Origin: Streptomyces sp. NBC_01288
GTDB taxonomy: Bacteria; Actinomycetota; Actinomycetes; Streptomycetales; Streptomycetaceae
Assembly: GCF_035982055.1 (NCBI RefSeq)
Contig: NZ_CP108427.1
Location: 5,517,001-5,581,000, forward strand
Reading direction: 5' to 3'
DNA: 64,000 nt
Part shown: positions 29,429-39,161 of the stretch, piece after piece
How the letters are laid out: each line of letters starts with the position of its first letter
How positions within the stretch are numbered: position 1 is the stretch's first letter
The notes under the pieces: model-generated
What the model was told of the DNA's origin: nothing
The model's database searches: none
Seen by the model: only the letters and a program-made list of their open reading frames with translations
Made by a program: the position numbers and the translations under genes

Positions 29429-29750
29429 CCCACCCACCCACCCGTTTACGGTGGGTCAAGAGGTGGGCGATTCAAGACACCTGACTCAAGTCGCTTGAAA
29501 CGGTCACCTCTCGGCCGACCGTAAACAGGTGGGCGGGTGGGAAAGTACGGGCGTGCACTCCCACTGACCCGCGCCAAGAAGCTAGGCCGTCAGGTGACCC
29601 CGGGTGTCTTGAATCGGTCACCTCTCGGCCGACCGCAAACGGGTGGGCGGGTGGGAAAGCGGGAACGCGCACCCCCACTCGCCCGCGCAAACGAACGGCC
29701 CCCGAGGGGGCACCTCTCGGCCCACCGAGTCGGGTGGGTGGGTGGGCAGG
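29429..29750. repeat. Intergenic repeat cluster (114-bp spacing)
   Basis: Two copies of an 80-base block (29494-29573 and 29608-29688) share TCACCTCTCGGCCGACCG and GGTGGGCGGGTGGGAAAG. A shorter third copy is at 29710-29750. An inverted fragment (CCCACCCACCCACCCGTTTACGG) lies at 29430-29452. They occupy most of the 476-base gap between pit and pstB. Open frames here have no ribosome site and look incidental. Confidence 0.75.
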
Positions 29751-29765
29751 CAACGTAAGACGAAC

Positions 29766-29844
29766 GGGCCCGCCCCCGGGAGCCAGGGGCGGGCCCTTTT
29801 CGGCCTCGCGGTGGCACCGCCATGCAGCACCGCGAGGGGTTTTT
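29766..29844. terminator. Paired hairpin terminators between pit and pstB
   Basis: GGGCCCGCCCC / GGGGCGGGCCC (29766-29796) is followed by TTTT. CCTCGCGGTG / CACCGCGAGG (29804-29837) is followed by GGTTTTT. Both suit plus-strand termination. Being in a convergent gap, they probably also end pstB transcripts. Confidence 0.8.
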
Positions 29845-29857
29845 GGCGCGCCGGTGT

Positions 29858-30634
29858 CTAGCCGAAGCGGCCCGAGATGTAGTCCTCCGTGGCCTGGACC
29901 GACGGGTTGGAGAAGATGCGCTCCGTGTCGTCGATCTCGATCAGGCGGCCGGGCTGGCCGACCGCCGCGAGGTTGAAGAAGGCCGTGCGGTCCGAGACGC
30001 GGGCCGCCTGCTGCATGTTGTGCGTCACGATGACGATCGTGAAGCGTTCCTTCAGCTCGCCGATCAGGTCCTCGATGGCCAGGGTCGAGATGGGGTCCAG
30101 GGCCGAGCAGGGCTCGTCCATGAGGAGGACCTTCGGTTCGACCGCGATCGCCCGCGCGATGCACAGGCGCTGCTGCTGGCCGCCCGACAGGCCCGAACCC
30201 GGCTTGTTCAGGCGGTCCTTGACCTCGTTCCAGAGGTTCGCGCCCTTGAGGGACTTCTCCACCACGTCCGACAGCTCGCTCTTCTTGTAGCTGCCGTTCA
30301 GGCGCAGGCCCGCCGCCACGTTGTCGAAGATCGACATCGTCGGGAACGGGTTCGGCCGCTGGAAGACCATGCCGATCTCGCGGCGGACCGACACCGGGTC
30401 GATACCGTGGCCGTAGAGGTCCTCGTCGTCCAGGAGGACCTTGCCCTCGACGCGGCCGCCGGACGTGACCTCGTGCATACGGTTGAGCGTGCGCAGGAAC
30501 GTCGACTTGCCGCAGCCGGAGGGGCCGATGAAGGCCGTCACCGAACGGGGCTCGACCGTCATCGAGATGTCTTCGATCGCCTTGTGTGAGCCGTAGAAAG
30601 CGGTGAGCCCGCTTACGTCGATTCGCTTGGACAT
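29858..30634 (-). CDS. pstB: Phosphate ABC transporter ATP-binding protein PstB
   Basis: This 258-residue ATPase has Walker [10 protein letters not shown] near residue 37, the Q-loop VFQRPNPFP characteristic of PstB, signature [15 protein letters not shown], and Walker [14 protein letters not shown]. The switch His lies in [13 protein letters not shown]. It powers high-affinity phosphate uptake with PstC, PstA and PstS. It is the last gene of the pst operon, 71 bases after pstA, with GGAAG ahead of ATG 30634. The gap before it carries a partial interspersed repeat. Confidence 0.96.
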   Translation of the reverse strand: MSKRIDVSGLTAFYGSHKAIEDISMTVEPRSVTAFIGPSGCGKSTFLRTLNRMHEVTSGGRVEGKVLLDDEDLYGHGIDPVSVRREIGMVFQRPNPFPTMSIFDNVAAGLRLNGSYKKSELSDVVEKSLKGANLWNEVKDRLNKPGSGLSGGQQQRLCIARAIAVEPKVLLMDEPCSALDPISTLAIEDLIGELKERFTIVIVTHNMQQAARVSDRTAFFNLAAVGQPGRLIEIDDTERIFSNPSVQATEDYISGRFG

Positions 30635-30678
30635 GACTGCTTCACTTCCAAAAGTCTCTGTGTCGCCGGAGGGGCCCC

Positions 30679-30704
30679 GCGCGGCGGTAGCCGCATATCG
30701 ATGC
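30679..30704. repeat. Partial interspersed repeat between pstA and pstB
   Basis: GCGCGGCGG-TAGCCGCATATCGA matches the palindromic core of the elements at 18309 and 23899. It sits directly after the pstA stop, inside the operon. Confidence 0.6.
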
Positions 30705-30705
30705 T

Positions 30706-31767
30706 TTAGCGACCGGTCTTGGGGGCCTTCCAGCGGGCGATGCCGCGGGCCACCAGGTTGAGGATCATCACGAAGGCGATCAGGGTGAGCGAGGCCGCCC
30801 AGGCGCGGTCGTAGGCCGCTCCGGCGCCCGCGCTCTGCGCGAACTGCTGGTAGATGTACAGCGGCAGCGACGCCTGGGCCCCGTGGAACGGGTCGTTGTT
30901 GATGAACGGGTTGCCGAACACCAGCAGCAGGACGGGCGCGGTCTCGCCGGCGATACGGGCGACCGCCAGCATGATGCCGGTGGTGATGCCGCCGATCGCG
31001 GTGGGGAGGACGACCTTGAGGATCGTGCGCCACTTCGGGATGCCGAGGGCGAGGGAGGCCTCGCGCAGCTCGTTCGGGACGAGCTTCAGCATCTCCTCGG
31101 TGGAGCGGACCACGACCGGCATCATCAGGATGGCCAGGGCGCAGGAACCGGCGAAGCCGAAGGGCTCCATGTCCCACATGAGCATCAGGGACAGGATGAA
31201 CAGACCCGCGACGATCGACGGGATGCCCGTCATGACGTCGACGAAGAACGTGACCCACTTGGAGAGGGCGCCGCGTCCGTACTCGACCAGGTAGATCGCG
31301 GTGAGCACACCGATCGGGGCGCCGATCAGGGTGGCGAGGCCGACCTGCTCCAGGCTGCCGATGATGGCGTGGTAGATGCCGCCGCCGGGCTCGGAGTCGG
31401 CGACGACGCCCATCGAGTGGGTCAGGAAGTAGATGTTCAGGACCTTCACGCCGCGCGAGATCGTCGTCCACAGGAGGGAGACGAGCGGGATGACGGCGAG
31501 GATGAACGCGACCCAGACCAGGCTGGTCGCGATCCGGTCCTTGGCCTGGCGGGTGCCCTCGATGCGCGAGGCGATGACGTACGTACCGACGACGAAGAGG
31601 ATCGCCGCGATCAGGCCCCACTGGACCTTGCTGTCGAGGCTGCCGACCAGTCCGATGAGGACGGCCAGGACGATCGACCCGCCGGCGATCGCGTACGGCG
31701 ACCACTTCGGGAGGGTGGCGCCCTGGAGGGTGCTCGCGGGCTTTTCCGCTACGGCTGCGTTGCTCAT
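30706..31767 (-). CDS. pstA: Phosphate ABC transporter permease PstA
   Basis: This 353-residue membrane protein has an N-terminal extension with two helices. The usual six-helix permease core follows, with the coupling motif [21 protein letters not shown] and [17 protein letters not shown], typical of PstA. It forms the channel with PstC. ATG 31767 overlaps the pstC stop in ATGA, showing translational coupling. Confidence 0.95.
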   Translation of the reverse strand: MSNAAVAEKPASTLQGATLPKWSPYAIAGGSIVLAVLIGLVGSLDSKVQWGLIAAILFVVGTYVIASRIEGTRQAKDRIATSLVWVAFILAVIPLVSLLWTTISRGVKVLNIYFLTHSMGVVADSEPGGGIYHAIIGSLEQVGLATLIGAPIGVLTAIYLVEYGRGALSKWVTFFVDVMTGIPSIVAGLFILSLMLMWDMEPFGFAGSCALAILMMPVVVRSTEEMLKLVPNELREASLALGIPKWRTILKVVLPTAIGGITTGIMLAVARIAGETAPVLLLVFGNPFINNDPFHGAQASLPLYIYQQFAQSAGAGAAYDRAWAASLTLIAFVMILNLVARGIARWKAPKTGR

Positions 31768-32774
31768 GCGTTGGCCCCCGAGTACTCCGCGCGGCGGGCG
31801 ATGATGAGCCGGGCCGCACCGTTGACCAGCAGGGTGATGACGAACAGGACGAGACCGGACGCGATGAGCGCGTCCCGGCCGTCCGCCGACGCCTCGCTGA
31901 ACTTGCTGGCGATGTTCTGGGCGAAGGTTCCGCCGCCCGGGTTGAGCAGGCTGGCGTGGATGATGAAGTCGGGCGAGAGCACGGTGGCGACGGCCATCGT
32001 CTCGCCGAGCGCGCGGCCGAGGCCGAGCATCGAGGCGGAGATCACGCCGGAGCGGCCGAAGGGGATCACCGCCATGCGGATGACCTCCCAGCGGGTGGCA
32101 CCGAGGGCGAGGGCCGCCTCCTCGATCATCTGCGGGGCCTGGCGGAAGACCTCGCGGCTCACGTTGGTGATGATCGGCAGGATCATGATCGCCAGCAGGA
32201 TGCCGACGGTGAGCATCGAGCGGGGGGCGCCTTCGTCCCAGGAGAAGATCCCGGTCCAGCCGAGGTAGTCGTTCAGCCACCCGAAGAGCCCGACCATGTG
32301 CGGTACGAGGATCAGGGCGCCCCACAGGCCGTACACGATGGACGGTACGGCGGCCAGCAGGTCGATCACGTAGGAGACCGGGCCGCGGAGCTTGCGCGGG
32401 GCGTAGTGCGTGGTGAACAGGGCGATGGCGACCGCGATCGGGACCGCGATGACCATGGCGATGATCGAGGACACCACCGTGCCGAACGCCAGGACGGCGA
32501 TGCCGAACTTCGGCGGCAACAGGTTGGTGTTCCACTCGAAGGTGGTGAGGAAGTTCGCGTGGTCCTTGCTGATCGCGAGGGAGGCGCGATAGGTGAGGAA
32601 GACCGCGATCGCGGCCATGATCACCAACAGCAGGATGCCCGACCCGCGGGAGAGACCGAGGAAGATCCGGTCACCGGGTCGGGTGGCGCCGCGGGCCGTG
32701 CGCTTCTGCACGGCGGCCGAGGGTGCTGGGGTGGGAGGCGGTGCCTCTGCGGGGTTCTTGGTCGATATGTCCAT
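31764..32774 (-). CDS. pstC: Phosphate ABC transporter permease PstC
   Basis: This 336-residue membrane protein has six helices and PstC motifs: PSIVYGLWG, then [17 protein letters not shown] as the loop that contacts PstB, and [13 protein letters not shown]. The N-terminal 40 residues are Pro/Ala-rich and cytoplasmic. The start is ATG 32774 with CGGAGAAA upstream. It is separated from pstS by 108 bases containing a strong hairpin, so it is probably expressed at a lower level than pstS. Confidence 0.95.
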   Translation of the reverse strand: MDISTKNPAEAPPPTPAPSAAVQKRTARGATRPGDRIFLGLSRGSGILLLVIMAAIAVFLTYRASLAISKDHANFLTTFEWNTNLLPPKFGIAVLAFGTVVSSIIAMVIAVPIAVAIALFTTHYAPRKLRGPVSYVIDLLAAVPSIVYGLWGALILVPHMVGLFGWLNDYLGWTGIFSWDEGAPRSMLTVGILLAIMILPIITNVSREVFRQAPQMIEEAALALGATRWEVIRMAVIPFGRSGVISASMLGLGRALGETMAVATVLSPDFIIHASLLNPGGGTFAQNIASKFSEASADGRDALIASGLVLFVITLLVNGAARLIIARRAEYSGANA

Positions 32775-32839
32775 CGGGTTTCTCCGGTCTGCGGGTCCAC
32801 ACGTGCGGTGTGGGGTCCGTGGCGGCGGTGCACCGGACG

Positions 32840-32875
32840 GTGCGGCCGGGTCCCTGGTCCGGGACCCGGCCGCAC
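32840..32875 (-). terminator. Attenuator hairpin between pstS and pstC
   Basis: GTGCGGCCGGGTCCC / GGGACCCGGCCGCAC forms a perfect 15-base-pair stem with a six-base loop, starting 7 bases after the pstS stop. Partial termination or RNA stabilisation here would give more PstS than permease, as is usual for binding-protein genes. Confidence 0.85.
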
Positions 32876-32882
32876 ACTCGGA

Positions 32883-34013
32883 CTAGCTGATGCTCGCGAT
32901 GGTGCTGCGAACCTTGGTGATGATCGCGTCGGGGATCGGCGCGTAGTCGATGGTGCTGAGGACCTTCTGGCCCTCCTCGCTGGCGATGTAGGTGAGGAAC
33001 GCCTTCGTCGCGGGCAGCGTGGCGGCCTTGTTGCCCTTGTCGCAGACGATCTCGTACGTCACCAGGGTGATCGGGTACGCGCCCTCGGCCTTGGTGTTGT
33101 AGTTCAGCTTGAGCGACAGGTCGGAGCCGGTGCCGACGACCTTGGCGTCGGCGATGTCCTTGGTGGCGCTGTCGGTGCTGGGCGCGACCGGGGCGGCGGC
33201 ACCGGTGTCGATGCTGACGGCCTTGACGCCGTCACCGACGTAGGAGAGCTCGAAGTAGCCGATGGCACCCGAGGTCGCCTTGACCTGCTGGGCGACGCCC
33301 GCGGAGCCGGCCGCGGACTGGCCGCCCTTGGCCTGCCAGGCCTTGCCGCCGGAGTACTTCCAGTTGGCGGCGGTGGTGGCGATCAGGTACTTGGTGAAGT
33401 TGTCCGTGGTGCCGGACTCGTCCGAGCGGTGGAACGCCTGGATCTTGAGGTCGGGCAGCGTGGCGGACGGGTTCAGCTTCTTGATCGCCGCGTCGTTCCA
33501 CTTGGTGATCTTGCTGTCGAAGATCTTGGCGAGCGTCGGGGCGTCCAGGACCAGGTTGTCGACACCCGGGACGTTGTAGCCGAGCGCGATCGGGCCGCCG
33601 ACCATCGGGAGGTCGATGCCCTGGCCGCCGGAGCAGACCTGCTTGGAGGCGGTGACCTCTTCGGGCTTCAGCGCGGAGTCGGAACCGGCGAAGGCCAGCT
33701 GACCCTGGTTGAAGGAGGTGACGCCGGCGCCGGAGCCGCCGCCCTTGTAGTTGATCTGGACACCGCAGGCCTGGCTGAACGCCTTCACCCACGCGTCGAT
33801 CGCGTTCTTCTGCGCGGAGGAGCCGTCGGCCAGCAGCTGCTGGCCCTTCTTCGCGGCGCCGCAGTTGGCGGAGCTGGCGTTGGCCGCCGAGGAGCTGGTG
33901 CTGCTCGAAGAGCCGCCGTTGTCGTCCGAGCCGCACGCCGTGAGGGCCAGGGCGCCGGAGACCGCGAGAGCACCGAGGGTGAGGGCCCGCCGGTTCATGC
34001 GCTGAAGCTTCAC
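32883..34013 (-). CDS. pstS: Phosphate-binding lipoprotein PstS
   Basis: This 376-residue protein has a lipoprotein signal with lipobox LTAC (Cys27), followed by a Ser/Gly linker. The periplasmic-binding-protein fold carries phosphate-contacting motifs LADGSSAQ, FAGSDSAL and FHRSDESGTTDNF. It captures phosphate outside the membrane for PstCAB. The start at ATG 34013 lies about 140 bases after the PHO box at 34154-34175. The large copy number expected of PstS agrees with the attenuator that follows. Confidence 0.96.
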   Translation of the reverse strand: MKLQRMNRRALTLGALAVSGALALTACGSDDNGGSSSSTSSSAANASSANCGAAKKGQQLLADGSSAQKNAIDAWVKAFSQACGVQINYKGGGSGAGVTSFNQGQLAFAGSDSALKPEEVTASKQVCSGGQGIDLPMVGGPIALGYNVPGVDNLVLDAPTLAKIFDSKITKWNDAAIKKLNPSATLPDLKIQAFHRSDESGTTDNFTKYLIATTAANWKYSGGKAWQAKGGQSAAGSAGVAQQVKATSGAIGYFELSYVGDGVKAVSIDTGAAAPVAPSTDSATKDIADAKVVGTGSDLSLKLNYNTKAEGAYPITLVTYEIVCDKGNKAATLPATKAFLTYIASEEGQKVLSTIDYAPIPDAIITKVRSTIASIS

Positions 34014-34153
34014 TTGAAAGAGTTCCTTCCGAGAGCCGCCGTCCTGAATTACGGCGGCGTGCGAAGACGGGGTGACACGGGTGGCGACCCCCAGGTCGCG
34101 GCTCGCATCGCGTAAGGCCGAAATTAGGCAGAACAGGTGAAGGCGCCTATGGG

Positions 34154-34175
34154 CATAAGTGAACGGAGGGTGAAC
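34154..34175 (-). promoter_or_regulatory. PHO box (PhoP binding site) for pst
   Basis: On the minus strand two 11-base direct repeats are adjacent: GTTCACCCTCC (34165-34175) and GTTCACTTATG (34154-34164). They fit the Streptomyces PhoP unit GTTCACC-like consensus. The site lies upstream of pstS and would activate it under phosphate limitation. No other element was seen in the rest of the 418-base gap 34014-34431 apart from the upstream region of the next gene. Confidence 0.85.
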
Positions 34176-34431
34176 CCCTGTGGGCGGTGCGGTTAGGTCA
34201 CGGAACGCTCACGTCGAGGACACGGGCTGGTTCCGGACTATGCCAGGTGTGGAGCGGTCCCCGGCGTCTCCACGAGGGGCGGTCCCTCGGCCGGGTGAGG
34301 GACCTGCCGTGGCCGCCCGTTCGCAACGTAACGCGAGGTGGGCGGGACGGCACCGCGGGACGGCGAGCGTATTTCGCCGGCCTCGCGGTGCCGTGGGCAC
34401 GTAGGTTCACGGCGTTCTCGGAGGTGAGGCC

Positions 34432-35061
34432 GTGGCCACGTACGGCACGCTGTTGATTCCCCTGCCGCTCGACCGGGCGGCCCCCGTTCTGCGCGAGGTC
34501 CGCGTGGCCGCCTACGCGGCGCCCGCCGGGCCGGGATTCTGCCTCGTCCATCCGGACCGGTTCATCGACGGCAACGGTGTCTTCTCGGTCGCCGGGCCGG
34601 TCGGCGCCGCCTTGGGCGTTCCGGTGCTGGCCGCCTTCCAGTACGACGGCGACCGGCTGGAGCTGGAGGTCTGGCGGGACGGAGTCCGTGCCTACCGCTA
34701 CGACTCCTGGCCGGGCGTCCAGGACGACGAGCCCGCCGACGGCACCCCCGCGGACGCGGACCCCGCCGTGTTCCTGGACTTCGCCGCCGGTCCCGTGGAC
34801 GGGTACCGGCTGGCCTGCGCGCTCGCGGACACCCCGCTGGACGAGAGGGACATGGACGTCGACGGGGAGCCGGGGTACGTCTGGGCGCAGGGCCTGCACT
34901 GGGACGTGCTGGCGGCGCTCGGCCACCCGGACCGGGTGATCGGCCGCGCACAGCGGGACCACTGCCACTTCAAGCGCGCGCCGCGGGTGCTCGCGGAGCT
35001 GCTGGAGAGCGGAGAACTCGTCGTCGTCGGCACGGCCGAAAGCCGCGACGACACCCCGTAG
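34432..35061 (+). CDS. Hypothetical protein
   Basis: I do not recognise this 209-residue soluble, acidic protein. It begins MATYGTLLIPLPLDRAA, has no signal peptide or membrane helix, and has Asp/Pro-rich middle sequence. A conserved-looking block, GLHWDVLAALGHPDRVIGRA, lies near residue 155. The start is GTG 34432 with a strong GGAGGTGAGG. It is divergent from pstS and convergent with the nudix gene. The PHO box region is shared upstream, so phosphate control is possible but unproven. Confidence 0.75.
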   Translation: MATYGTLLIPLPLDRAAPVLREVRVAAYAAPAGPGFCLVHPDRFIDGNGVFSVAGPVGAALGVPVLAAFQYDGDRLELEVWRDGVRAYRYDSWPGVQDDEPADGTPADADPAVFLDFAAGPVDGYRLACALADTPLDERDMDVDGEPGYVWAQGLHWDVLAALGHPDRVIGRAQRDHCHFKRAPRVLAELLESGELVVVGTAESRDDTP

Positions 35062-35073
35062 TCGAGCCGAGCC

Positions 35074-35514
35074 TCAGTCGAGAGGGTCCTCGTCCGTGCC
35101 GACCGCGATCAGCACGAGGGAGATCAGGTCGCGGTCCCGCTCGTAGGTGAGTCGCCGTTGGGCCTCGGCCGGCCGGAGCCAGAGCAGCGTGTTCACCTCG
35201 TCGTTGGGCGCGAAGGCTCCGTCGGTCACCTCGGCCGCCCAGTAGCGGACCTCTTTGGGGCGCCCGTGGTGGTCGGTGTAGTGGGCCGACGGGAGTCTCG
35301 TCCCCAGCCTGCACGTGTAGCCGGTCTCTTCGAGCACCTCGCGCCGGGCCGCGTCCTCGAAGGTCTCGCCCCGCTTGAGCTTGCCCTTGGGCCACGACCA
35401 GTCGTCCCACTTGGGCCGGTGGACCAGCGCCAGTTCGAGGTCTCCGGCGGACCGGTGGCGCCACAGGACGCAGCCCGCTGCCTGGACGATGGTGTCGTTC
35501 GTGGAGGAAGTCAC
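35074..35514 (-). CDS. Nudix hydrolase (MutT-like)
   Basis: This 146-residue Nudix domain has a complete Nudix box: G in GKLKRGE, then REVLEETG, whose Glu residues bind Mg2+. WDDWSWPKGK is typical of diadenosine-polyphosphate or nucleotide hydrolases. It lies upstream of CHAD and ppk in the same orientation on the minus strand but is transcribed after them. By memory it matches SCO4143. The start is GTG 35514. A role in nucleotide or polyphosphate turnover is plausible. Confidence 0.88.
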   Translation of the reverse strand: MTSSTNDTIVQAAGCVLWRHRSAGDLELALVHRPKWDDWSWPKGKLKRGETFEDAARREVLEETGYTCRLGTRLPSAHYTDHHGRPKEVRYWAAEVTDGAFAPNDEVNTLLWLRPAEAQRRLTYERDRDLISLVLIAVGTDEDPLD

Positions 35515-35568
35515 TGGTGGTTCACCGTCTCCTCTGCGCGGGGGTGGTGCGCGGCTCTGCTCAGGGCG

Positions 35569-36681
35569 TCAGGGCGTGCCCACCGCCTGTTTCTGCCACG
35601 ACTGATGGAAGGCGAAGCGGGCCGCCTCCACCTCGTGGCGCTGGTCGGCGTGGAGCACGCCGAGCGCGTACGCGGTCGCCGGGGCGATGCGCGGGGTGCG
35701 GGCCGCCGACGCGGCCGCCGCGGCGGCCTCCGAGGCGTCCCGGTGCAGATTGAGGGCCTGGCCGGCCGTCAGCAGGCGTACGTCCATCGGCGCGCCGTCC
35801 GCGTGCAGGACCTCACCGGCGTAGCGGTGCAGGCGCAGCAGCAGCCGGACCTGGTGCCAGGGGCCGTCCTGGGGGTGCGGGGCGGGGTCGGGGGAGAGGC
35901 CGTGGATGAGGGCCTCGGCGTTGTACGGGTGCCCGGCGGTGACCAGGGGCAGCGCGGTGACCGCGTCGGTGAGGCGCTCCCCGGCGGCGGCGGCCAGCGC
36001 GCGCAGGTCGGTGCCGGCCGCGGCCGGGGTCAGCGGGACCTCGCTGGCCAGCACGGCGACCTTGTCGGCGACCGCGTGGAAGCGGGAGGAGCCGAGGGCC
36101 TGGAGGGCGGTGGAGTGGGCCCGGGTCCGGGCCAGGGTGAGCTGGCGCTCCAGCAGGGCACCGGCCTTGGCCGCGCCCACGGTGAGGTTGCCGCGCTCGG
36201 CGGTGGCGGTCGGGGACGTGGCCGGTCCGCGGCCGACGGCTGTGGCGGGTGCCGGGACGCCCCGGCCCGCGCCGGTGATCCGGCCGCCGACCGCCGAGGC
36301 CACCGACTGGGCGGGGAACGCCGTGGAACCCGACAGCCGGTGCAGGGCCAGCAGGAGCCGCTCCAGGCGGGCCGCGCACGCGTGCTCCAGGGCCAACGTG
36401 CCGGACAGCCATGCCAGTTCGGGGCGCATCGCCTCGGACCAGTCGGCGTCCAGCAGCGGACGGAAGGTGTGCAGGGTGCCGCTGATCCGGCGGGCCGAGT
36501 GGCGCAGGGCGCGCGCCGCGTCGACGGAGTCCTCGGTGCCGTTCTGCCCGTTGCCGGTCTCCCGGTGCAGCCGCAGGGCGCGGAGGAACTCGGTGGCCTG
36601 GCCGCGCAGGTAGCCCGCGAGGGCGTCACCTGTCACGGCCCGGGCCGTGGGATCCGTCGGGTCAAGGTGTTGCTGTGCCAC
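35569..36681 (-). CDS. CHAD-domain protein
   Basis: This 370-residue protein is nearly all helix, with the CHAD features: regularly spaced basic residues and His ([31 protein letters not shown]) that form a positively charged surface for binding polyphosphate. Long Ala-rich and Gly/Pro loops interrupt the helices. The start is GTG 36681, which overlaps the ppk end by 20 bases, so it is co-expressed with polyphosphate kinase. It probably binds polyphosphate granules. Confidence 0.85.
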   Translation of the reverse strand: MAQQHLDPTDPTARAVTGDALAGYLRGQATEFLRALRLHRETGNGQNGTEDSVDAARALRHSARRISGTLHTFRPLLDADWSEAMRPELAWLSGTLALEHACAARLERLLLALHRLSGSTAFPAQSVASAVGGRITGAGRGVPAPATAVGRGPATSPTATAERGNLTVGAAKAGALLERQLTLARTRAHSTALQALGSSRFHAVADKVAVLASEVPLTPAAAGTDLRALAAAAGERLTDAVTALPLVTAGHPYNAEALIHGLSPDPAPHPQDGPWHQVRLLLRLHRYAGEVLHADGAPMDVRLLTAGQALNLHRDASEAAAAAASAARTPRIAPATAYALGVLHADQRHEVEAARFAFHQSWQKQAVGTP

Positions 36682-39022
36682 GCCGGCGCCTCCGGGCGTC
36701 TATGAGCATCTCCTGGACGTTGCGCAGTGGTTGGCCCTCCGCGTCGGTCGCGTGCCGGGTCCACTCGCCGTCCGGGCCCAGGTGCCAGGAGGAAGTGGTG
36801 TCCGACATGCCGGTTTCCAGCAGCCGGCTGATCGAGGCGCGGTGGGCCGGGTCGGTGACCCTGACGAGGGCCTCGATCCGACGGTCGAGGTTGCGGTGCA
36901 TCATGTCGGCGCTGCCGATCCACACCTCGGGCTCGCCTCCGTTGCCGAAGCCGAAGACGCGGGAGTGTTCGAGGAAGCGGCCGAGGATGGACCGTACGCG
37001 GATGTTCTCGGACAGGCCGGGGACGCCGGGCCGGACCGCGCAGATGCCGCGGACCCACACGTCGACCGGGACGCCCGCCTGGGACGCGCGGTACAGCGAG
37101 TCGATGATCGCCTCGTCCACCATCGAGTTGACCTTGATGCGGATGAACGCGGGGCGCCCGGCACGGTGGTGCTGGACCTCCTTGTTGATCCGGGCGATCA
37201 GGCCGTCGCGCAGGGACTTGGGGGCGACCAGCAGGCGGCGGTAGGTCTCGCGGCGCGAGTAGCCGGACAGCCGGTTGAAGAGGTCCGAGAGGTCGGCGCC
37301 GACCTGCGGGTCCGCCGTCAGCAGCCCGAGGTCCTCGTACAGGCGGGCCGTCTTCGGGTGGTAGTTGCCGGTGCCGACGTGGCTGTAGCGGCGCAGCAGG
37401 TCGCCCTCCTGGCGGACCACGAGCGACAGCTTGCAGTGCGTCTTGAGACCGACCAGGCCGTAGACGACATGGCAGCCCGCCTCCTCCAGCTTGCGCGCCC
37501 ACTTGATGTTGGCGTGCTCGTCGAAGCGGGCCTTGATCTCGACCAGGACGAGGACCTGCTTGCCGGCCTCGGCCGCCTCTATGAGCGCGTCGACGATCGG
37601 GGAGTCGCCCGAGGTGCGGTACAGGGTCTGCTTGATCGCGAGGACGTCGTCGTCGTTCGCCGCCTGCTCCAGGAACCGCTGGACGGACGTGGAGAACGAG
37701 TCGTACGGGTGGTGCAGCAGCACGTCCCGGTTGCGCAGGGCGGCGAAGATGTCGGGCGCGGACGCGGACTCGACCTCGGCGAGGTCGCGGTGGGTGCCCG
37801 CGATGAACTTCGGGTACTTCAGCTCGGGCCGGTCCAGGCCGCCGATCCGGAACAGGCCGGTCAGGTCGAGGGGACCCGGCAGCGGGTACACCTCGGCCTC
37901 GCTGATCTTCAGCTCGCGCACCAGCAGGTCGAGCACCTCGCGGTCGATGGACTCCTCGACCTCCAAGCGCACCGGCGGCCCGAAGCGGCGCCGCATGAGC
38001 TCCTTCTCCAGGGCCTGGAGCAGGTTCTCGGCGTCGTCCTCCTCGACTTCGAGATCCTCGTTGCGGGTCAGCCGGAACGCGTGGTGCTCCAGGATCTCCA
38101 TGCCCGGGAAGAGTTCCTCCAGATGGGCGGCGATGACGTCCTCCAGGGGGACGTACCGGCCCGGGGAGGACTCCAGGAAGCGGGAGAGCAGCGGCGGCAC
38201 CTTGACGCGCGCGAAGTGGCGGTGGCCGGTGACCGGGTTCCGTACGACGACCGCGAGGTTCAGCGAGAGGCCCGAGATGTACGGGAAGGGGTGCGCGGGG
38301 TCGACCGCCAGCGGGGTCAGCACCGGGAAGATCTGGTGCCGGAACAGCGTGAAGAGGCGGGCCTGCTCCTTCTCCGTCAGCTCGTTCCAGCGGACCAGGT
38401 GGATGCCCTCCTCGGCCAGCGCGGGGGCGATGTCCTCGTGATAGCAGGCGGCGTGCCGGGCCATGAGCTCGCGCGAGCGGGCCCAGATCATCTCCAGCAC
38501 CTCGCGCGGCTGGAGACCGGACGCGGAGCGGGTGGCGACACCGGTGGCGATACGGCGCTTCAGGCCGGCCACCCGGACCATGAAGAACTCGTCCAGGTTG
38601 CTGGCGAAGATCGCGAGGAAGTTCGCCCGCTCCAGCAGGGGCGTGTTCGGGTCCTCGGCCAGCTCCAGGACCCGCTCGTTGAACGCGAGCCAGCTGCGCT
38701 CCCGGTCCAGGAAGCGGCCCTGCGGCAGCTGGGGCCCGTCGTACGGCGACTCCTCGTACTCGTCGAGGTCGGCGTCGATGTCGGGTTCCAGATCGGAGAC
38801 CGCCGCCGACACGGTGTGCGGGCGGTGGGCGGCTATGGAGCCCACGGAGGGCTGCGCGTGCTGAACCTGGGCCTGGGCGTTGGGCTGGCTGCTCATGTGC
38901 CCATTGTTCCGCGCCACCGGTGATACAGGCGCGTCGGACAGCGCCGGAAGGAGCGGGACGACGGCCCCGTTGCTCCCGTTCACCTCGGGAGGCGGCGAAG
39001 GCTCTGGCACGACGGGCTTCAT
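36662..39022 (-). CDS. ppk: Polyphosphate kinase (PPK1)
   Basis: This 786-residue enzyme transfers the terminal phosphate of ATP to polyphosphate. A disordered N-terminal stretch of about 95 residues precedes the PPK1 core, which starts at [19 protein letters not shown]. The autophosphorylated His lies in [11 protein letters not shown], and later motifs include [17 protein letters not shown] and [20 protein letters not shown] 39022 is used here; ATG 38896 (MSSQPNAQ) is an alternative, and neither has a strong ribosome site. It forms an operon with the CHAD gene. A candidate PHO half-site lies upstream. Confidence 0.96.
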   Translation of the reverse strand: MKPVVPEPSPPPEVNGSNGAVVPLLPALSDAPVSPVARNNGHMSSQPNAQAQVQHAQPSVGSIAAHRPHTVSAAVSDLEPDIDADLDEYEESPYDGPQLPQGRFLDRERSWLAFNERVLELAEDPNTPLLERANFLAIFASNLDEFFMVRVAGLKRRIATGVATRSASGLQPREVLEMIWARSRELMARHAACYHEDIAPALAEEGIHLVRWNELTEKEQARLFTLFRHQIFPVLTPLAVDPAHPFPYISGLSLNLAVVVRNPVTGHRHFARVKVPPLLSRFLESSPGRYVPLEDVIAAHLEELFPGMEILEHHAFRLTRNEDLEVEEDDAENLLQALEKELMRRRFGPPVRLEVEESIDREVLDLLVRELKISEAEVYPLPGPLDLTGLFRIGGLDRPELKYPKFIAGTHRDLAEVESASAPDIFAALRNRDVLLHHPYDSFSTSVQRFLEQAANDDDVLAIKQTLYRTSGDSPIVDALIEAAEAGKQVLVLVEIKARFDEHANIKWARKLEEAGCHVVYGLVGLKTHCKLSLVVRQEGDLLRRYSHVGTGNYHPKTARLYEDLGLLTADPQVGADLSDLFNRLSGYSRRETYRRLLVAPKSLRDGLIARINKEVQHHRAGRPAFIRIKVNSMVDEAIIDSLYRASQAGVPVDVWVRGICAVRPGVPGLSENIRVRSILGRFLEHSRVFGFGNGGEPEVWIGSADMMHRNLDRRIEALVRVTDPAHRASISRLLETGMSDTTSSWHLGPDGEWTRHATDAEGQPLRNVQEMLIDARRRRRGTATP

Positions 39023-39111
39023 TCGCCGAGCGTCGCAAGCCCGTCTGAACCGTTGGTTACGGCGACATGGCGTGCGGGATATCGGGGGGCGGCTCCCGGA
39101 CGTCCACGGCG

Positions 39112-39133
39112 CGGAAATGAACGTAACGGATGC
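39112..39133 (-). promoter_or_regulatory. Possible PHO box upstream of ppk
   Basis: On the minus strand GTTCATTTCCG (39112-39122) fits one PhoP repeat unit. The adjoining 11 bases (GCATCCGTTAC) match poorly. PhoP control of ppk is known in S. lividans, which makes a real site plausible. It lies about 90 bases ahead of ATG 39022. Confidence 0.4.
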
Positions 39134-39161
39134 CTGGGAGCCGCGGGGAGGTGGGTTCCGG

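Noticed and set aside
29382-29857. CRISPR-like array in the pit-pstB gap
   Set aside because: Only two to three imperfect repeats of about 80 bases with similar spacers, and no cas genes.
30883-34115. Very long plus-strand frames (over 400-700 codons) opposite the pst genes
   Set aside because: They mirror pstC, pstA and pstS, rich in Asp/Gly/Arg as expected from the complement of GC-biased genes, and carry no family motif.
36647-38923. A 758-codon plus-strand frame opposite ppk
   Set aside because: It is the antisense shadow of the well-supported polyphosphate kinase gene.
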